Assembly (NCBI GenBank): GCA_964453035.1
Contig: CAYVOX010000001.1
Location: 10,546 to 74,545, forward strand
Length of the DNA stretch: 64,000 bases
Direction of reading: 5' to 3'
Origin: CAYVOX01 sp964453035
GTDB lineage: Bacteria > Chloroflexota > Anaerolineae > Anaerolineales > Anaerolineaceae
Every line of letters begins with the position of its first letter. Positions within the stretch are counted from its first letter, which is position 1. Both the position numbers and the translations under genes were made by a program. The notes below the pieces were generated by a model. The model was not told where the DNA came from. It saw only the letters and a program-made list of their open reading frames with translations, and did not search any database. Positions 34,008-42,813 of the stretch are shown in pieces.

Positions 34008-34060
34008 ACATCCTTCTCCATAATCTTTTGTTGAAATGCCCGTGTATGTATACCCCGGGA

Positions 34061-35041
34061 TTATCCCATCGTCAATGCCATCACCGCTTTTTGAGCGTGC
34101 AGGCGGTTTTCAGCCTCATCATAAACAATCGACTGCAACCCGTCAATCACCTCATCGGTCACTTCGATATTCCGGTCAGCCGGCAGGGGATGCATATAAA
34201 TGGCGTCTTCTTTCGCCAGTCTCATGCGCCGTTCATCTGTGATCCAGCTCGAATAGCGTTTGATAATCTCCGCGCCTTCCTTCTCATCCGCAGTGTGCAC
34301 CATCGCCCCCCACGACTTGGCATAGATGATATCCGCATCCTTGAAAGCCTCGTCCATATCCGTTACCACCTCAAACCCGGTGTTGAACTTCCGCGCCTGT
34401 TCGCGCGCCTGGTCCATGATGTCTGGCATCAGGCGAAACTCCGGCGGGTGCGCCAGCACCACATCCATGCCAAAACGCGGCATCTGCAAGATTAGAGATT
34501 GCGGAACCGACATCGGCTTTTGATACGAGGCGGCATAAGCCCAGGATACCACCATCTTCTTCCGCCTCAAATCCCGTCCCTTTTTCTCGATGATCGCCAT
34601 CAAATCTGCCAGGCACTGGAATGGATGATAAACATCGCATTGCATATTGAGCACCGGTACCCGCGAATACTTTGCCACTTCATTCAAATATCCGTTGCCC
34701 TTGCCCCAGTCCACATGCCGGATAGCGATCCCGTCATAATACCGTCCCAGGATCTCGCCAATCTCCTTTGCCGTGTCGCCGTGCGAGATTTGCGTCGTGC
34801 GCGACTCGATGAACGCCGCGTGCCCGCCTAGTTGAGCCATTCCAGCCTCAAACGATCCGCGCGTCCGCGTGCTGCTGAAGAAAAACAACATTGCCAGCAC
34901 CTTATCCCGCAGATAGGCGTGCGGTTCATTCAACGCCCGCTTTCTTTTCAGGTCAAATGCCACATCCAGCACGGTCTCAACTTCTTCCCGGCTAAAATCC
35001 AGGTCACCAATTAAATCACGACCATGTAAAAAAGTTTGCAT
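34061..35041 (-). CDS. ygeW: Knotted carbamoyltransferase, YgeW-like
   Basis: A 326-residue aspartate/ornithine carbamoyltransferase superfamily member. The carbamoyl phosphate motif is S57-T-R-T-R61, with H-P-F-Q and H-P-L-P further on. The 80s loop reads S-H-G-D-T (87-90). The segment S-W-A-Y-A-A-S-Y-Q-K-P-M-S-V-P-Q-S has the proline-rich loop of knotted transcarbamylases such as YgeW and N-acetylornithine carbamoyltransferase. It is shorter than E. coli YgeW. Its setting (carbamate kinase after it, deaminases before it) favours the catabolic direction, releasing carbamoyl phosphate from a ureido compound. The exact substrate is not known. Confidence 0.82.
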   Translation of the reverse strand: MQTFLHGRDLIGDLDFSREEVETVLDVAFDLKRKRALNEPHAYLRDKVLAMLFFFSSTRTRGSFEAGMAQLGGHAAFIESRTTQISHGDTAKEIGEILGRYYDGIAIRHVDWGKGNGYLNEVAKYSRVPVLNMQCDVYHPFQCLADLMAIIEKKGRDLRRKKMVVSWAYAASYQKPMSVPQSLILQMPRFGMDVVLAHPPEFRLMPDIMDQAREQARKFNTGFEVVTDMDEAFKDADIIYAKSWGAMVHTADEKEGAEIIKRYSSWITDERRMRLAKEDAIYMHPLPADRNIEVTDEVIDGLQSIVYDEAENRLHAQKAVMALTMG

Positions 35042-35065
35042 TTTGCTCTCCTTTTGAAAATTTCC

Positions 35066-36019
35066 TTATTCCACGGCGCCTAGCACCAGCGCCAGCAGCG
35101 CCATACGCATCACCACGCCGTTGAAAGCCTCCTGCCAGTAACGCGACCAGCGCGTGATATCCACATCCACCGGAATTTCATCCATGCGCGGCAGCGAGTG
35201 CAGCAAAATTGCATCGGACTTGGCTTTCGTCGCCAGCAGCTCGCGCGTAATCTTGTAATTCGCCGGGGTTAAACCGGCATCACCCTTGCGCTCATCGCGC
35301 GATTTAGTGTAGTCCGGTTGCACCACCGGCTCAACCAGGATGACATCCGCTTCGCCAATCGCCTGTTCAACATGATCCGCCTCTTTAAAGTCAAGGCTGT
35401 ACTGGCGCAGGTCGGCCTTGAATTCTTCGGTCAGGGACATCCCTTCCGGCGCCACGTAGGTGATCGGGCAGTCGAACTGGGTGAGCGCATAGGAAAGCGA
35501 ATGCATCGTCCGCATGCGCATATCACCAACCGCCAGCCACTTCAGCCCATCAATGCGCCCTTTTTCGCGTAGCACGGTGTAGAGGTCTGTCAGAATCTGG
35601 GTGGGATGCTCGCCCCAGCCGTCTCCGCCGTTGATGACCGGGATACTGGCCCATTTTGCCGCCTCGTGCGGCGCCCCCTGCTGGAAGTGCCGCATGACGA
35701 TGACATCGCCGTAAAATTCCAGCATCTTAACCGTATCCTTGATGGATTCCTGGTAAAAATCACCCGCCCGGGTCATCTTCGCATCCGAAAACCCCGTCAC
35801 GTGCCCGCCCAGGCGGTGCATTGCCGCCTCATGCGCCAGCCGCGTGCGCGTGCTCGGCTGATAAAATGCCGTCACCAGCGTTTTCTCCTTCAACATGTCG
35901 CTGTTCCGACGGTTACGCGCAATCGGCTCCAGCATTTCAGCGATCTCAAAGACTCTGAAAAACTCCTGCCGTTCAAAATCCCTCAACGATAGGATATCTC
36001 TTCCGGCAAAACTACGCAT
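35066..36019 (-). CDS. Aspartate carbamoyltransferase-like protein with an altered 80s loop
   Basis: A 317-residue ATCase-type protein: P55-S-T-R-T-R60, R-H-F-Q-Q-G-A, G-D-G-W-G-E-H-P-T-Q and H-S-L-P-R-M-D-E-I. True ATCases have K-G-E-T in the 80s loop, where the lysine is catalytic. Here the aligned stretch is Y-Q-E-S (89-92), so that lysine is absent. This, and a position among nucleobase catabolic genes with no pyrC or pyrI, suggest a different ureido acceptor instead of pyrimidine synthesis. It may pair with the YgeW-like gene 24 bases downstream. Confidence 0.75.
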   Translation of the reverse strand: MRSFAGRDILSLRDFERQEFFRVFEIAEMLEPIARNRRNSDMLKEKTLVTAFYQPSTRTRLAHEAAMHRLGGHVTGFSDAKMTRAGDFYQESIKDTVKMLEFYGDVIVMRHFQQGAPHEAAKWASIPVINGGDGWGEHPTQILTDLYTVLREKGRIDGLKWLAVGDMRMRTMHSLSYALTQFDCPITYVAPEGMSLTEEFKADLRQYSLDFKEADHVEQAIGEADVILVEPVVQPDYTKSRDERKGDAGLTPANYKITRELLATKAKSDAILLHSLPRMDEIPVDVDITRWSRYWQEAFNGVVMRMALLALVLGAVE

Positions 36020-36052
36020 AGGCCACCTCCATCATCAAAATAGGATAAGAAA

Positions 36053-36811
36053 TTAATCCCGCGTCTCTTTTCCCACCCGGCGCACCACGTGAAAGCGGAA
36101 ATAACCGGGTAGAAAGTACGACAGCGAGTAGTCCACAATTTTTCCCGTCGCATCATTTAACTGCGATTCGAACATCAACAACACATCTCCCCGCTGAATT
36201 TGCAGCGCTCGCGCAATTTCCGGTGATGCCGCCGCCGCCTGGATGTGGGCAATCGAATTCTCCAGCTCCGGTGTTTCGCGCTTAAGCAGCAAATCCAGAA
36301 CCGAGCCGGTGAAACCCTCCTGCAGTTCTGATGTCGTCAACACATCCTGCGGTAGCACGTCCACCAGGTACGCCACCGGGCGCTTTTCTGCCATGATGAC
36401 CCGCACCACCTTCACAACAACCACCCCTTCATTTACACCCAGTTTCCGTGCTGTGTTCCGATCAGCGGTGGTTTGCTCAATGTGGTGATCGCCCATCGCA
36501 ACATCCAGTTGAATCTTGCGCGCCAGTGTTTCAATGCTTTGCAGAACCTCCAGCCCGCTCTCGATGACCTGCGTATGCTTTACCACAAACGTCCCTACCC
36601 CTTGCCGCCTTCGGATGAGCCCCTGCCCCTCAAACGAGCGCATCGCCTCCCGCAGCGTCGCCCGCGAAACGCCCAACATCTTTGCCAGTTCCGGTTCAGC
36701 CATTAACCGCTCACCCGGCTTGCTTTCCGCGATGATTTTAGCCAGCACATCCTGCAGCCGCTCATAAGGATGGCTCCCTGTTTGTTTTGATGATGTCTCC
36801 TGACGCCTCAT
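36053..36811 (-). CDS. GntR-family regulator with UTRA domain (HutC-like)
   Basis: About 252 residues. An N-terminal winged helix (residues about 12-75) has L-A-K-M-L-G-V-S-R-A-T-L-R-E-A-M and R-R-R-Q-G-V-G-T-F-V. A UTRA ligand-binding domain follows, with the closing Y-S-L-S-Y-F-L-P-G-Y-F-R-F. ATG 36811 is chosen; an upstream TTG overlaps the deaminase gene. It sits in the middle of the operon and probably senses a nucleobase or its breakdown product. Candidate operators are the TTGTCAGACAA-like sites at 40116 and 32962. Confidence 0.88.
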   Translation of the reverse strand: MRRQETSSKQTGSHPYERLQDVLAKIIAESKPGERLMAEPELAKMLGVSRATLREAMRSFEGQGLIRRRQGVGTFVVKHTQVIESGLEVLQSIETLARKIQLDVAMGDHHIEQTTADRNTARKLGVNEGVVVVKVVRVIMAEKRPVAYLVDVLPQDVLTTSELQEGFTGSVLDLLLKRETPELENSIAHIQAAAASPEIARALQIQRGDVLLMFESQLNDATGKIVDYSLSYFLPGYFRFHVVRRVGKETRD

Positions 36812-36836
36812 AACCTTAGCCTCTAGTTTCCACCCC

Positions 36837-38630
36837 TCACTCAATCACAGGGATAAAATTAAACCGTGTTGTATCCACCAGTCCCAGGTCTGATATCCGC
36901 AATTCCGGAATCACCACCAGCGCCAGCAGGCTCAACTGCATGTTAGGGTTATTCAACCCGCACCCGCACGCTCTGAAGCCCTCCAGCACCGAATCGGCTT
37001 TTTGCGCCACAAGTTCAGCCCGCTCACCGGACATCAAACCTCCCACCGGCAACTCCACGCTCCCAATCACCTCCCCTTCGCGCACCACCACCTGTCCGCC
37101 CCCCCATTCCACCAGCGCGTTTGCTGCTATCGCCATGTTATCTTCATCGGTGCCCACTACTACCATATGATGGCTGTCATGCGCCATGGTGGTACCCACT
37201 GCGCAAGGAACTTTGAATCCGAATCCCTGCACCAATCCCACCTGCACCCGGCCTGTGCTGTGATGCCGCTCAATCAGCGCAACCTTCGCCAGGTCAGCCT
37301 GCATGTCAACATTCACGCATCCCTTTTCCACGGGTACATTCATGCGAATATGCCGCGTGGGCGCCTGGTTTTCAATAATCCCGATGACATTTGCCACCGC
37401 TTCTGTATGCCCTACTGGCGCCGCCAGCCTGAAATCACCGGCAACCATCGGGCGGTGCAGGTGAACCGACTGCCGAGCCCATTCAGGGTAAGTCATATGC
37501 GGCATCTCAATCAACAATGTGCCATTTTCAGCCGCCAGCTTGCCCTTAACAATTACTTCTTCCGCTCTAAAATCATCCAACCGGCTGGTGATGACGATAT
37601 CTGCCCATCGACCGGGCGCAATTGAACCCAGCTCGCGCCCCAGGCCAAAATACTCAGCTGTGTTAATCGTCACCATCTGGATAGCCATCATCGGCGGCAG
37701 CCCGTGCGTGATGGCATGCCGCAATGCGCGGTCAACATGCCCCTCTCCCACCAGCGTAGAACAGTGCGAATCATCCGTGCACAGCAAAAAATGCCGTGAG
37801 TCCATCCCCTGCTCGGTGATCGCGCGCATCTGCTCGACCACATCATGCCACGCCGAGGCATAGCGCATCATCACCCACATCCCCTGCCGGGCTCGTATGA
37901 CCGCGTCTTCAAAACGCGTGCCCTCGTGATCATCCGTCGGTCCCCCCGCCACATACCCGTGAAACGGCAAACCCAGGTCCGGGGAAGCATAATGTCCCCC
38001 GATAATTTTCCGCGCCTGGCGCGTCACCATCATCTCTGCGTGAACCTTTTCATCTCCCAGGTACACCCCCGGGAAGTTCATCACCTCCCCCAGCGCAATG
38101 ATTCCAGGCCAGGTCATCGCTTCAGATACCTCCGCCGGGCCAATCACAGCCCCGGGTGTTTCTAATCCAGGCGCGGATGGCACGCAAGAAGGCACCTGCA
38201 CAAAAACGTGGATGGGCTGTAAACCAGCCTCATCCACCATCAGGCGCACGCCCCGCAGGCCAAACACATTGGCAATTTCGTGCGGATCAATAAACATGCC
38301 GGTCGTTCCGTGCGGAATCACCGCTCGTGTAAATTCCGTGACCGTCAGAAGACCGGATTCCACGTGCATATGCGCATCCAACAATCCTGGAACCAAGAAG
38401 CGGTCATTTGCCTCAATGATTTGAGTTTCCGGGCCGATGGTATGGCTGGCATCCTCACCCACATAAGCGATTTTTCCACCCCGCACCGCCACATCCATCC
38501 CCGGAATGATTTCGCCCGTCTGGACGCAAACCCAGCGCCCGTTACGAATCACCAGGTCTGCCGGGCTGCGCCCCATAGCACAATCCACCAGCAAACGCGC
38601 ATCCTGTAGCCAGAACGAGTCAGCGCTCAT
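36837..38630 (-). CDS. ade: Adenine deaminase
   Basis: A 597-residue amidohydrolase of adenine deaminase (EC 3.5.4.2) type, converting adenine to hypoxanthine. Metal motif D-A-H-M-H-V-E-S is at residues 85-92. The C-terminal half has M-A-H-D-S-H-H and G-G-L-M-S-G-E-R, typical of the family. ATG 38630 is chosen because ggagag lies 6 bases upstream; the frame is open further but the family start is here. It lies 29 bases after the upstream deaminase gene. Confidence 0.93.
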   Translation of the reverse strand: MSADSFWLQDARLLVDCAMGRSPADLVIRNGRWVCVQTGEIIPGMDVAVRGGKIAYVGEDASHTIGPETQIIEANDRFLVPGLLDAHMHVESGLLTVTEFTRAVIPHGTTGMFIDPHEIANVFGLRGVRLMVDEAGLQPIHVFVQVPSCVPSAPGLETPGAVIGPAEVSEAMTWPGIIALGEVMNFPGVYLGDEKVHAEMMVTRQARKIIGGHYASPDLGLPFHGYVAGGPTDDHEGTRFEDAVIRARQGMWVMMRYASAWHDVVEQMRAITEQGMDSRHFLLCTDDSHCSTLVGEGHVDRALRHAITHGLPPMMAIQMVTINTAEYFGLGRELGSIAPGRWADIVITSRLDDFRAEEVIVKGKLAAENGTLLIEMPHMTYPEWARQSVHLHRPMVAGDFRLAAPVGHTEAVANVIGIIENQAPTRHIRMNVPVEKGCVNVDMQADLAKVALIERHHSTGRVQVGLVQGFGFKVPCAVGTTMAHDSHHMVVVGTDEDNMAIAANALVEWGGGQVVVREGEVIGSVELPVGGLMSGERAELVAQKADSVLEGFRACGCGLNNPNMQLSLLALVVIPELRISDLGLVDTTRFNFIPVIE

Positions 38631-38659
38631 CTTTTCTCTCCATTCTATTGCTAAGGGGA

Positions 38660-40048
38660 TTATCCGCTTGCTGCCAGTCTGGTTGCCGCTCGATGATGCT
38701 TCTCGATGAGGCGGGGGATATCCAGGGTGCGTAGTTCTGCCCCCATCACCACCACCCGCCCCCCAACCACATTCACATCCACATTTTGTGGCTCGCAAAA
38801 AACTACCGCTGCCACGGGGTCGTGGAGAGCGCCGCTGTAAGCCAGCTTATCCAACTTGATGGCGATAAAGTCGGCACACTTACCTGTCTCCAGAGAACCG
38901 ATATCCCTTCTTCCCAGAACAGCCGCCCCACCTCGCGTAGCCAGTTCCAACGCCTGGCGCGCTGTCATCAACGGAGAGGCATCCCCGCTGGAAAGCGAGG
39001 CGCCTTCCAGCCCGCTCTTCAGCCGCGCCAGCAGCATCGCCTGGCGCGCTTCTGCCAGCAGATGCGAACTATCATTGCTTGCCGAACCATCCACCCCCAG
39101 TCCTACCTTCACCCCAGCCTTCAAGAACTCCCTCACCGGCGCAATCCCCGAAGCCAGGCGCATATTGGAGTTGGGGCAGTGCGCCACCCCGCAGCCCGTC
39201 CTGGCGTACAGGCTGATTTCATCCTTGTTCACGTGAACCGAGTGCGCAAACCACACATCCTCGCCAATCCAGTCCACTGCCTGCATGTATCCCACCGGAC
39301 GGTAACCAAATTTTTCAATGCAAAACTGCTCTTCATCCTGCGTTTCGGCCAGGTGCGTGTGCAGGTGGACGCCATACTGCCTGGCTACCTGCGCCGACTG
39401 GCGCATTAGCTCACCTGTCACGCTAAATGGCGAGCACGGCGCCAGCACAATCTGCACCATCGCTCCCGGTTTACTGTCATGGTAGCGCTCAATGAGCCGC
39501 ACGCTGTCCCTCAGGATTTCTTCCTCTCCGTCAACCACGCTGTCTGGCGGCAGCCCCCCTTTGCTCTCCCCCAGGCTCATGGAACCTCGCGAAGCATGCA
39601 GCCGCAGGCCAACCTCTCCCGCAGCCGCAATTTCATCATCCAGCTTTGAGCCATTCGGGAACAGGTAGAGATGATCCGATGCTGTGGTACAACCAGACAG
39701 CGCTAGCTCTGCCAGCGCTGTCTGTGTTGAAATATAAATATCTTCAGGCGTCATTCGCGCCCAGATGGGGTAAAGCGTCTTCAGCCAGTTGAACAGGTTA
39801 ACGTTTTGCGCCGCCGGGATAGCTCGTGTCAACGTCTGGTAAAAATGGTGGTGCGTGTTCACCAGTCCCGGCAGCACCAGGTGACCGCTCAAGTCCAGCA
39901 CCTGGTCAGCTTCTCGCGGCAGGTCACCGCTCACCCCCACCTGTTCAATAAAGCCATCCCTCGAAAATAATCCCCCTCCGGCAATTTCTCGCCGATCACC
40001 ATCCATCGTCACCAGAATTGCTGCATTCTTAACCAGAAGTGTGGGCAT
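38660..40048 (-). CDS. 8-Oxoguanine deaminase / guanine-type amidohydrolase (SsnA-like)
   Basis: A 462-residue amidohydrolase. Metal ligands are in N-T-H-H-H-F-Y (H66, H68), H-L-H-T-H-L-A-E-T, H-S-V-H and G-V-D-G-S-A-S. The N-L-F-N-W-L-K-T-L-Y-P-I-W-A-R stretch is close to known 8-oxoguanine deaminases (EC 3.5.4.32); E. coli SsnA, in the anaerobic purine cluster, is a related amidohydrolase. It could act on guanine, 8-oxoguanine or a related base. It is the first gene of the operon; the RBS is weak. Confidence 0.85.
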   Translation of the reverse strand: MPTLLVKNAAILVTMDGDRREIAGGGLFSRDGFIEQVGVSGDLPREADQVLDLSGHLVLPGLVNTHHHFYQTLTRAIPAAQNVNLFNWLKTLYPIWARMTPEDIYISTQTALAELALSGCTTASDHLYLFPNGSKLDDEIAAAGEVGLRLHASRGSMSLGESKGGLPPDSVVDGEEEILRDSVRLIERYHDSKPGAMVQIVLAPCSPFSVTGELMRQSAQVARQYGVHLHTHLAETQDEEQFCIEKFGYRPVGYMQAVDWIGEDVWFAHSVHVNKDEISLYARTGCGVAHCPNSNMRLASGIAPVREFLKAGVKVGLGVDGSASNDSSHLLAEARQAMLLARLKSGLEGASLSSGDASPLMTARQALELATRGGAAVLGRRDIGSLETGKCADFIAIKLDKLAYSGALHDPVAAVVFCEPQNVDVNVVGGRVVVMGAELRTLDIPRLIEKHHRAATRLAASG

Positions 40049-40086
40049 ATAATTTCACGGGGTTCTCTGAGTGGAAACTTATTAAA

Positions 40087-40126
40087 AGTCTAATCCAATT
40101 CATGCCAAAAGTCAATTGTCAGACAA
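40087..40126 (-). promoter_or_regulatory. Promoter of the deaminase operon with an abutting GntR-type operator
   Basis: On the minus strand, -35 TTGACT (plus 40110-40115) and -10 TAGACT (plus 40087-40092) are 17 bases apart. Directly next to the -35 box is TTGTCAGACAA (40116-40126), a perfect palindrome around a central A. Palindromes of this shape are common GntR operators. Blocking here would repress the operon from the 8-oxoguanine deaminase gene to carbamate kinase. Confidence 0.7.
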
Positions 40127-40134
40127 CGTTAACT

Positions 40135-41013
40135 TCACCGGTCAGTTAATTGTGCCGCGCGCAAGGTATTGCGCAGCAGCATCGCAATCGTCATCGGCCC
40201 CACGCCACCCGGCACAGGTGTGATCACACATGCCACATCCTTCACCTCATCAAAAGCCACATCCCCAACCAGCCGGTAACCTCTTGGACGGCTGGCATCT
40301 TCCACCCGGTTAATGCCAACATCAATCACCACCGCGCCGGGTTTCACCCAGTCGCCGCGCACCATCTCCGCTTTGCCAACCGCCGCCACCAGCACATCTG
40401 CGCTGCGGCAAATCCCCGCCAGGTTCTTGGAGCGCGAGTGGCAAATCGTCACCGTGGCATTAGCCCGCACCAACAACAGCGCCACCGGCATCCCCACAAT
40501 ATTGGAGCGTCCCAGCACCACTGCATTGGCCCCATCCAGCTTCCCCGCCGATTTTTCCAGCATGTACATCACGCCCGCCGGCGTGCAGGGAATGAATAGT
40601 GGATCTCGCCCCTTCTGCGCCAGTCGTCCAATATTGAGGGGATGGAAGCCATCCACATCCTTCTCAATGCTCACCGCGTTCAACACTCGTTCCTCATCCA
40701 TTCCTGGCGGCAGCGGTAGTTGAACAAGGATACCGTTCACTTTTGGATCCTGATTCAGGCTTCGCACCAGGTCTTCCACCTCGCCCTGGCTTGCAGTCGC
40801 CGGTAACTCATATCCGAAGGATTCGATTCCAACCTCGGCGGATGCTTTTCGTTTTGATTTGACATAAACATGCGAAGCCGGGTTATCTCCCACCAAAACC
40901 GTCGCCAACCCCGGGCGGGTTTTCCCCCCCTCCAGGCGCGCTTTCACCCCCTCCGCCACTTCTGCTCGCAATTGCTCAGCAATCGCCACACCATCAAGGA
41001 TTGTCGCAGACAT
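40135..41013 (-). CDS. folD: Methylenetetrahydrofolate dehydrogenase/methenyl-THF cyclohydrolase
   Basis: A 292-residue FolD protein that interconverts 5,10-methylene-, methenyl- and 10-formyl-tetrahydrofolate. It has the Y-V-K-S-K-R-K catalytic lysine segment, L-P-L-P-P-G and the closing T-P-V-P-G-G-V-G-P-M-T. Length is normal. It is transcribed on the same strand as the deaminase operon, but the promoter at 40087-40126 separates the two. Formyl/methenyl-THF is also made when glycine-type purine fermentation releases formiminoglycine, a possible functional link. Confidence 0.95.
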   Translation of the reverse strand: MSATILDGVAIAEQLRAEVAEGVKARLEGGKTRPGLATVLVGDNPASHVYVKSKRKASAEVGIESFGYELPATASQGEVEDLVRSLNQDPKVNGILVQLPLPPGMDEERVLNAVSIEKDVDGFHPLNIGRLAQKGRDPLFIPCTPAGVMYMLEKSAGKLDGANAVVLGRSNIVGMPVALLLVRANATVTICHSRSKNLAGICRSADVLVAAVGKAEMVRGDWVKPGAVVIDVGINRVEDASRPRGYRLVGDVAFDEVKDVACVITPVPGGVGPMTIAMLLRNTLRAAQLTDR

Positions 41014-41101
41014 CGGTCTCTCCTTACACCATTTTTCTCCATTATACAGGAGGATTAAAAATAAGCTATAATACGCGGGTAATAAAATCTCAGGAGGAAT
41101 G

Positions 41102-42412
41102 ATGAGTAAAATTTGCGTGATTGGTACCGGCTACGTCGGTCTGGTTACCGGCACATGTTTTGCGGACCTGGGCAACGACGTCACCTGCATGGATGTTGAT
41201 GAAAACCGCATCAGCCGCCTCAAGGAAGGCATCATGCCCATTTATGAACCAGGTCTCGAGCAACTGGTTCTGCAAAATGTTCGCGCTGGTCGTCTCACCT
41301 TCACCACCGATTACGGCGTTGCGCTCAAAGATGCCGAAATTGCCTTCATCGCCGTCGGCACACCCTCTGGCGAGGAAGGTGAAGCGGATCTGCAGTTTGT
41401 TCGCTCCGCAGCTGAAGCCATCGCCGACCGCGTCAAAGACTCTATCGTCGTTGTCAACAAATCCACCGTTCCCGTCGGGACTGGCGATTGGGTTGCCGAC
41501 ATCATCAAAAAGCGCGCCAACAACGAAGACCTCCAGGCCATTGTCGTCTCCAATCCGGAATTCCTGCGTGAAGGCTCAGCCATTAATGACTTCATGAATC
41601 CAGACCGCGTGGTGCTCGGTTCCACCGACCGCAACGCCGCTGCCAAAGTAGCTCAGCTTTACATCACCCTGCGCTGCCCTATCCTCATCACCGACCTGCG
41701 CACCGCCGAGATGATTAAATACGCTTCCAACGCCTTCCTCGCCACGCGCATCTCCTTCATCAACGAGATTGCCAACATGTGCGAAGAGCTCGGCGCTGAT
41801 GTGCGCGAGGTTGCCCTCGGTATGGGCTACGATAAGCGTATCGGCATGGCCTTCCTCGATGCCGGCCTCGGCTGGGGCGGCTCATGCTTCCCCAAGGATG
41901 TTAAAGCCCTGGCTCACATGGCTGTTCTGAGGGGCACGCACCCCCAACTCCTCCAGGCCGTCATGGAAATCAACCGCAACCAGCGGCGCCGCGTCGTCTT
42001 CAAACTTCGCCGTGCCCTCGGCCGCCTTGATGAAAAAGTGATTGGTATTCTCGGCCTCTCCTTCAAACCCAACACCGATGACATTCGCGACGCCCCTGCG
42101 CTTGAGGTTATCCATCTCCTGCAAAACGAAGGTGCCGTCATCCGCGCTTATGACCCCCAGGCGATGGAAAACGCCCGGCAGGTTTTGCAGCGCGTCACAT
42201 TGTGCAAAAACCCCTATGAGGTTGCCGAAGGCGCCGATGCCGTCGTCCTCGCCACCGAGTGGAATGAATTTAAGCAGATTGATTTTGAAAGGCTTCGCAA
42301 CCTCATGCGCCAGCCCATCATCATGGACGGGCGCAATGCCTGGGATCCTGAACAATTGCGCACTCTTGGTTTCACCTATTTTGGTGTTGGTCGCGGCACG
42401 CCTCCTAAATAG
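41102..42412 (+). CDS. ugd: UDP-glucose 6-dehydrogenase
   Basis: A 436-residue UDP-glucose/GDP-mannose dehydrogenase. An N-terminal Rossmann G-x-G-Y-V-G-L starts the protein. The catalytic cysteine is C262 in [10 protein letters not shown], and [11 protein letters not shown] precedes the C-terminal domain. It makes UDP-glucuronate for surface polysaccharide. Two ATGs occur in a row at 41099 and 41102; the second is better spaced from aggagg. A TATAAT box lies at 41067-41072. Confidence 0.93.
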   Translation: MSKICVIGTGYVGLVTGTCFADLGNDVTCMDVDENRISRLKEGIMPIYEPGLEQLVLQNVRAGRLTFTTDYGVALKDAEIAFIAVGTPSGEEGEADLQFVRSAAEAIADRVKDSIVVVNKSTVPVGTGDWVADIIKKRANNEDLQAIVVSNPEFLREGSAINDFMNPDRVVLGSTDRNAAAKVAQLYITLRCPILITDLRTAEMIKYASNAFLATRISFINEIANMCEELGADVREVALGMGYDKRIGMAFLDAGLGWGGSCFPKDVKALAHMAVLRGTHPQLLQAVMEINRNQRRRVVFKLRRALGRLDEKVIGILGLSFKPNTDDIRDAPALEVIHLLQNEGAVIRAYDPQAMENARQVLQRVTLCKNPYEVAEGADAVVLATEWNEFKQIDFERLRNLMRQPIIMDGRNAWDPEQLRTLGFTYFGVGRGTPPK

Positions 42413-42417
42413 ACGCG

Positions 42418-42426
42418 TGATATAAT
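42418..42426 (+). promoter_or_regulatory. Extended -10 promoter of the partner-switching operon
   Basis: TGATATAAT at 42418-42426 is an extended -10 element (TGn-TATAAT). No -35 hexamer is evident, as is usual for this class. The STAS gene starts 34 bases later with a good ggagg site. Confidence 0.55.
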
Positions 42427-42460
42427 CATTTCACTATCCCTTACCCTCATGGAGGAACGT

Positions 42461-42796
42461 ATGGAGATTAAAGCTACCCAATATAAGCACTGTGACCTGG
42501 TTCAGGTCACCGGTCGTGTGGATAGCGCTACCGCTCCCGCTTTTTCCGAGGCTCTCGGAAGGATTACCGGTGACGCGCGCTATCGCATCGTTCTCGACCT
42601 TAGCCGGCTGGATTTCATCTCCAGCGCCGGCCTGCGCGTTCTGATTAACACCCAGAAAGAATGCAAGCGCTACAACCGCGGAGAATTAGTGTTGGCCTCC
42701 GTCCCCTCCAACATCCAAAACGCGCTTGATTTATCTGGTTTTGATGAGCTCTTCAAATCCTTCCCGGATGTCCTCACCGCTGTAGGTCATTTCTAA
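42461..42796 (+). CDS. Anti-sigma factor antagonist (STAS domain)
   Basis: A 111-residue STAS protein of the SpoIIAA/RsbV type. Ser55 in I-S-S-A-G-L-R-V aligns with the serine phosphorylated by the cognate kinase. Unphosphorylated it would bind the anti-sigma kinase encoded next, freeing a sigma factor. ATG 42461 is chosen over 42449 because ggagg lies between them. Confidence 0.9.
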   Translation: MEIKATQYKHCDLVQVTGRVDSATAPAFSEALGRITGDARYRIVLDLSRLDFISSAGLRVLINTQKECKRYNRGELVLASVPSNIQNALDLSGFDELFKSFPDVLTAVGHF

Positions 42797-42813
42797 CCCG
42801 GTCTGGCAACCCG

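Noticed and set aside
34061..35041. Reading the YgeW-like gene as ordinary ornithine carbamoyltransferase for arginine metabolism
   Set aside because: It has the knotted proline-rich loop and H-P-L-P in place of H-C-L-P, and no arginine deiminase is near.
41014..41098. A folate riboswitch upstream of folD
   Set aside because: The divergent gap is only about 88 bases and holds a promoter for ugd; no riboswitch motif is seen.
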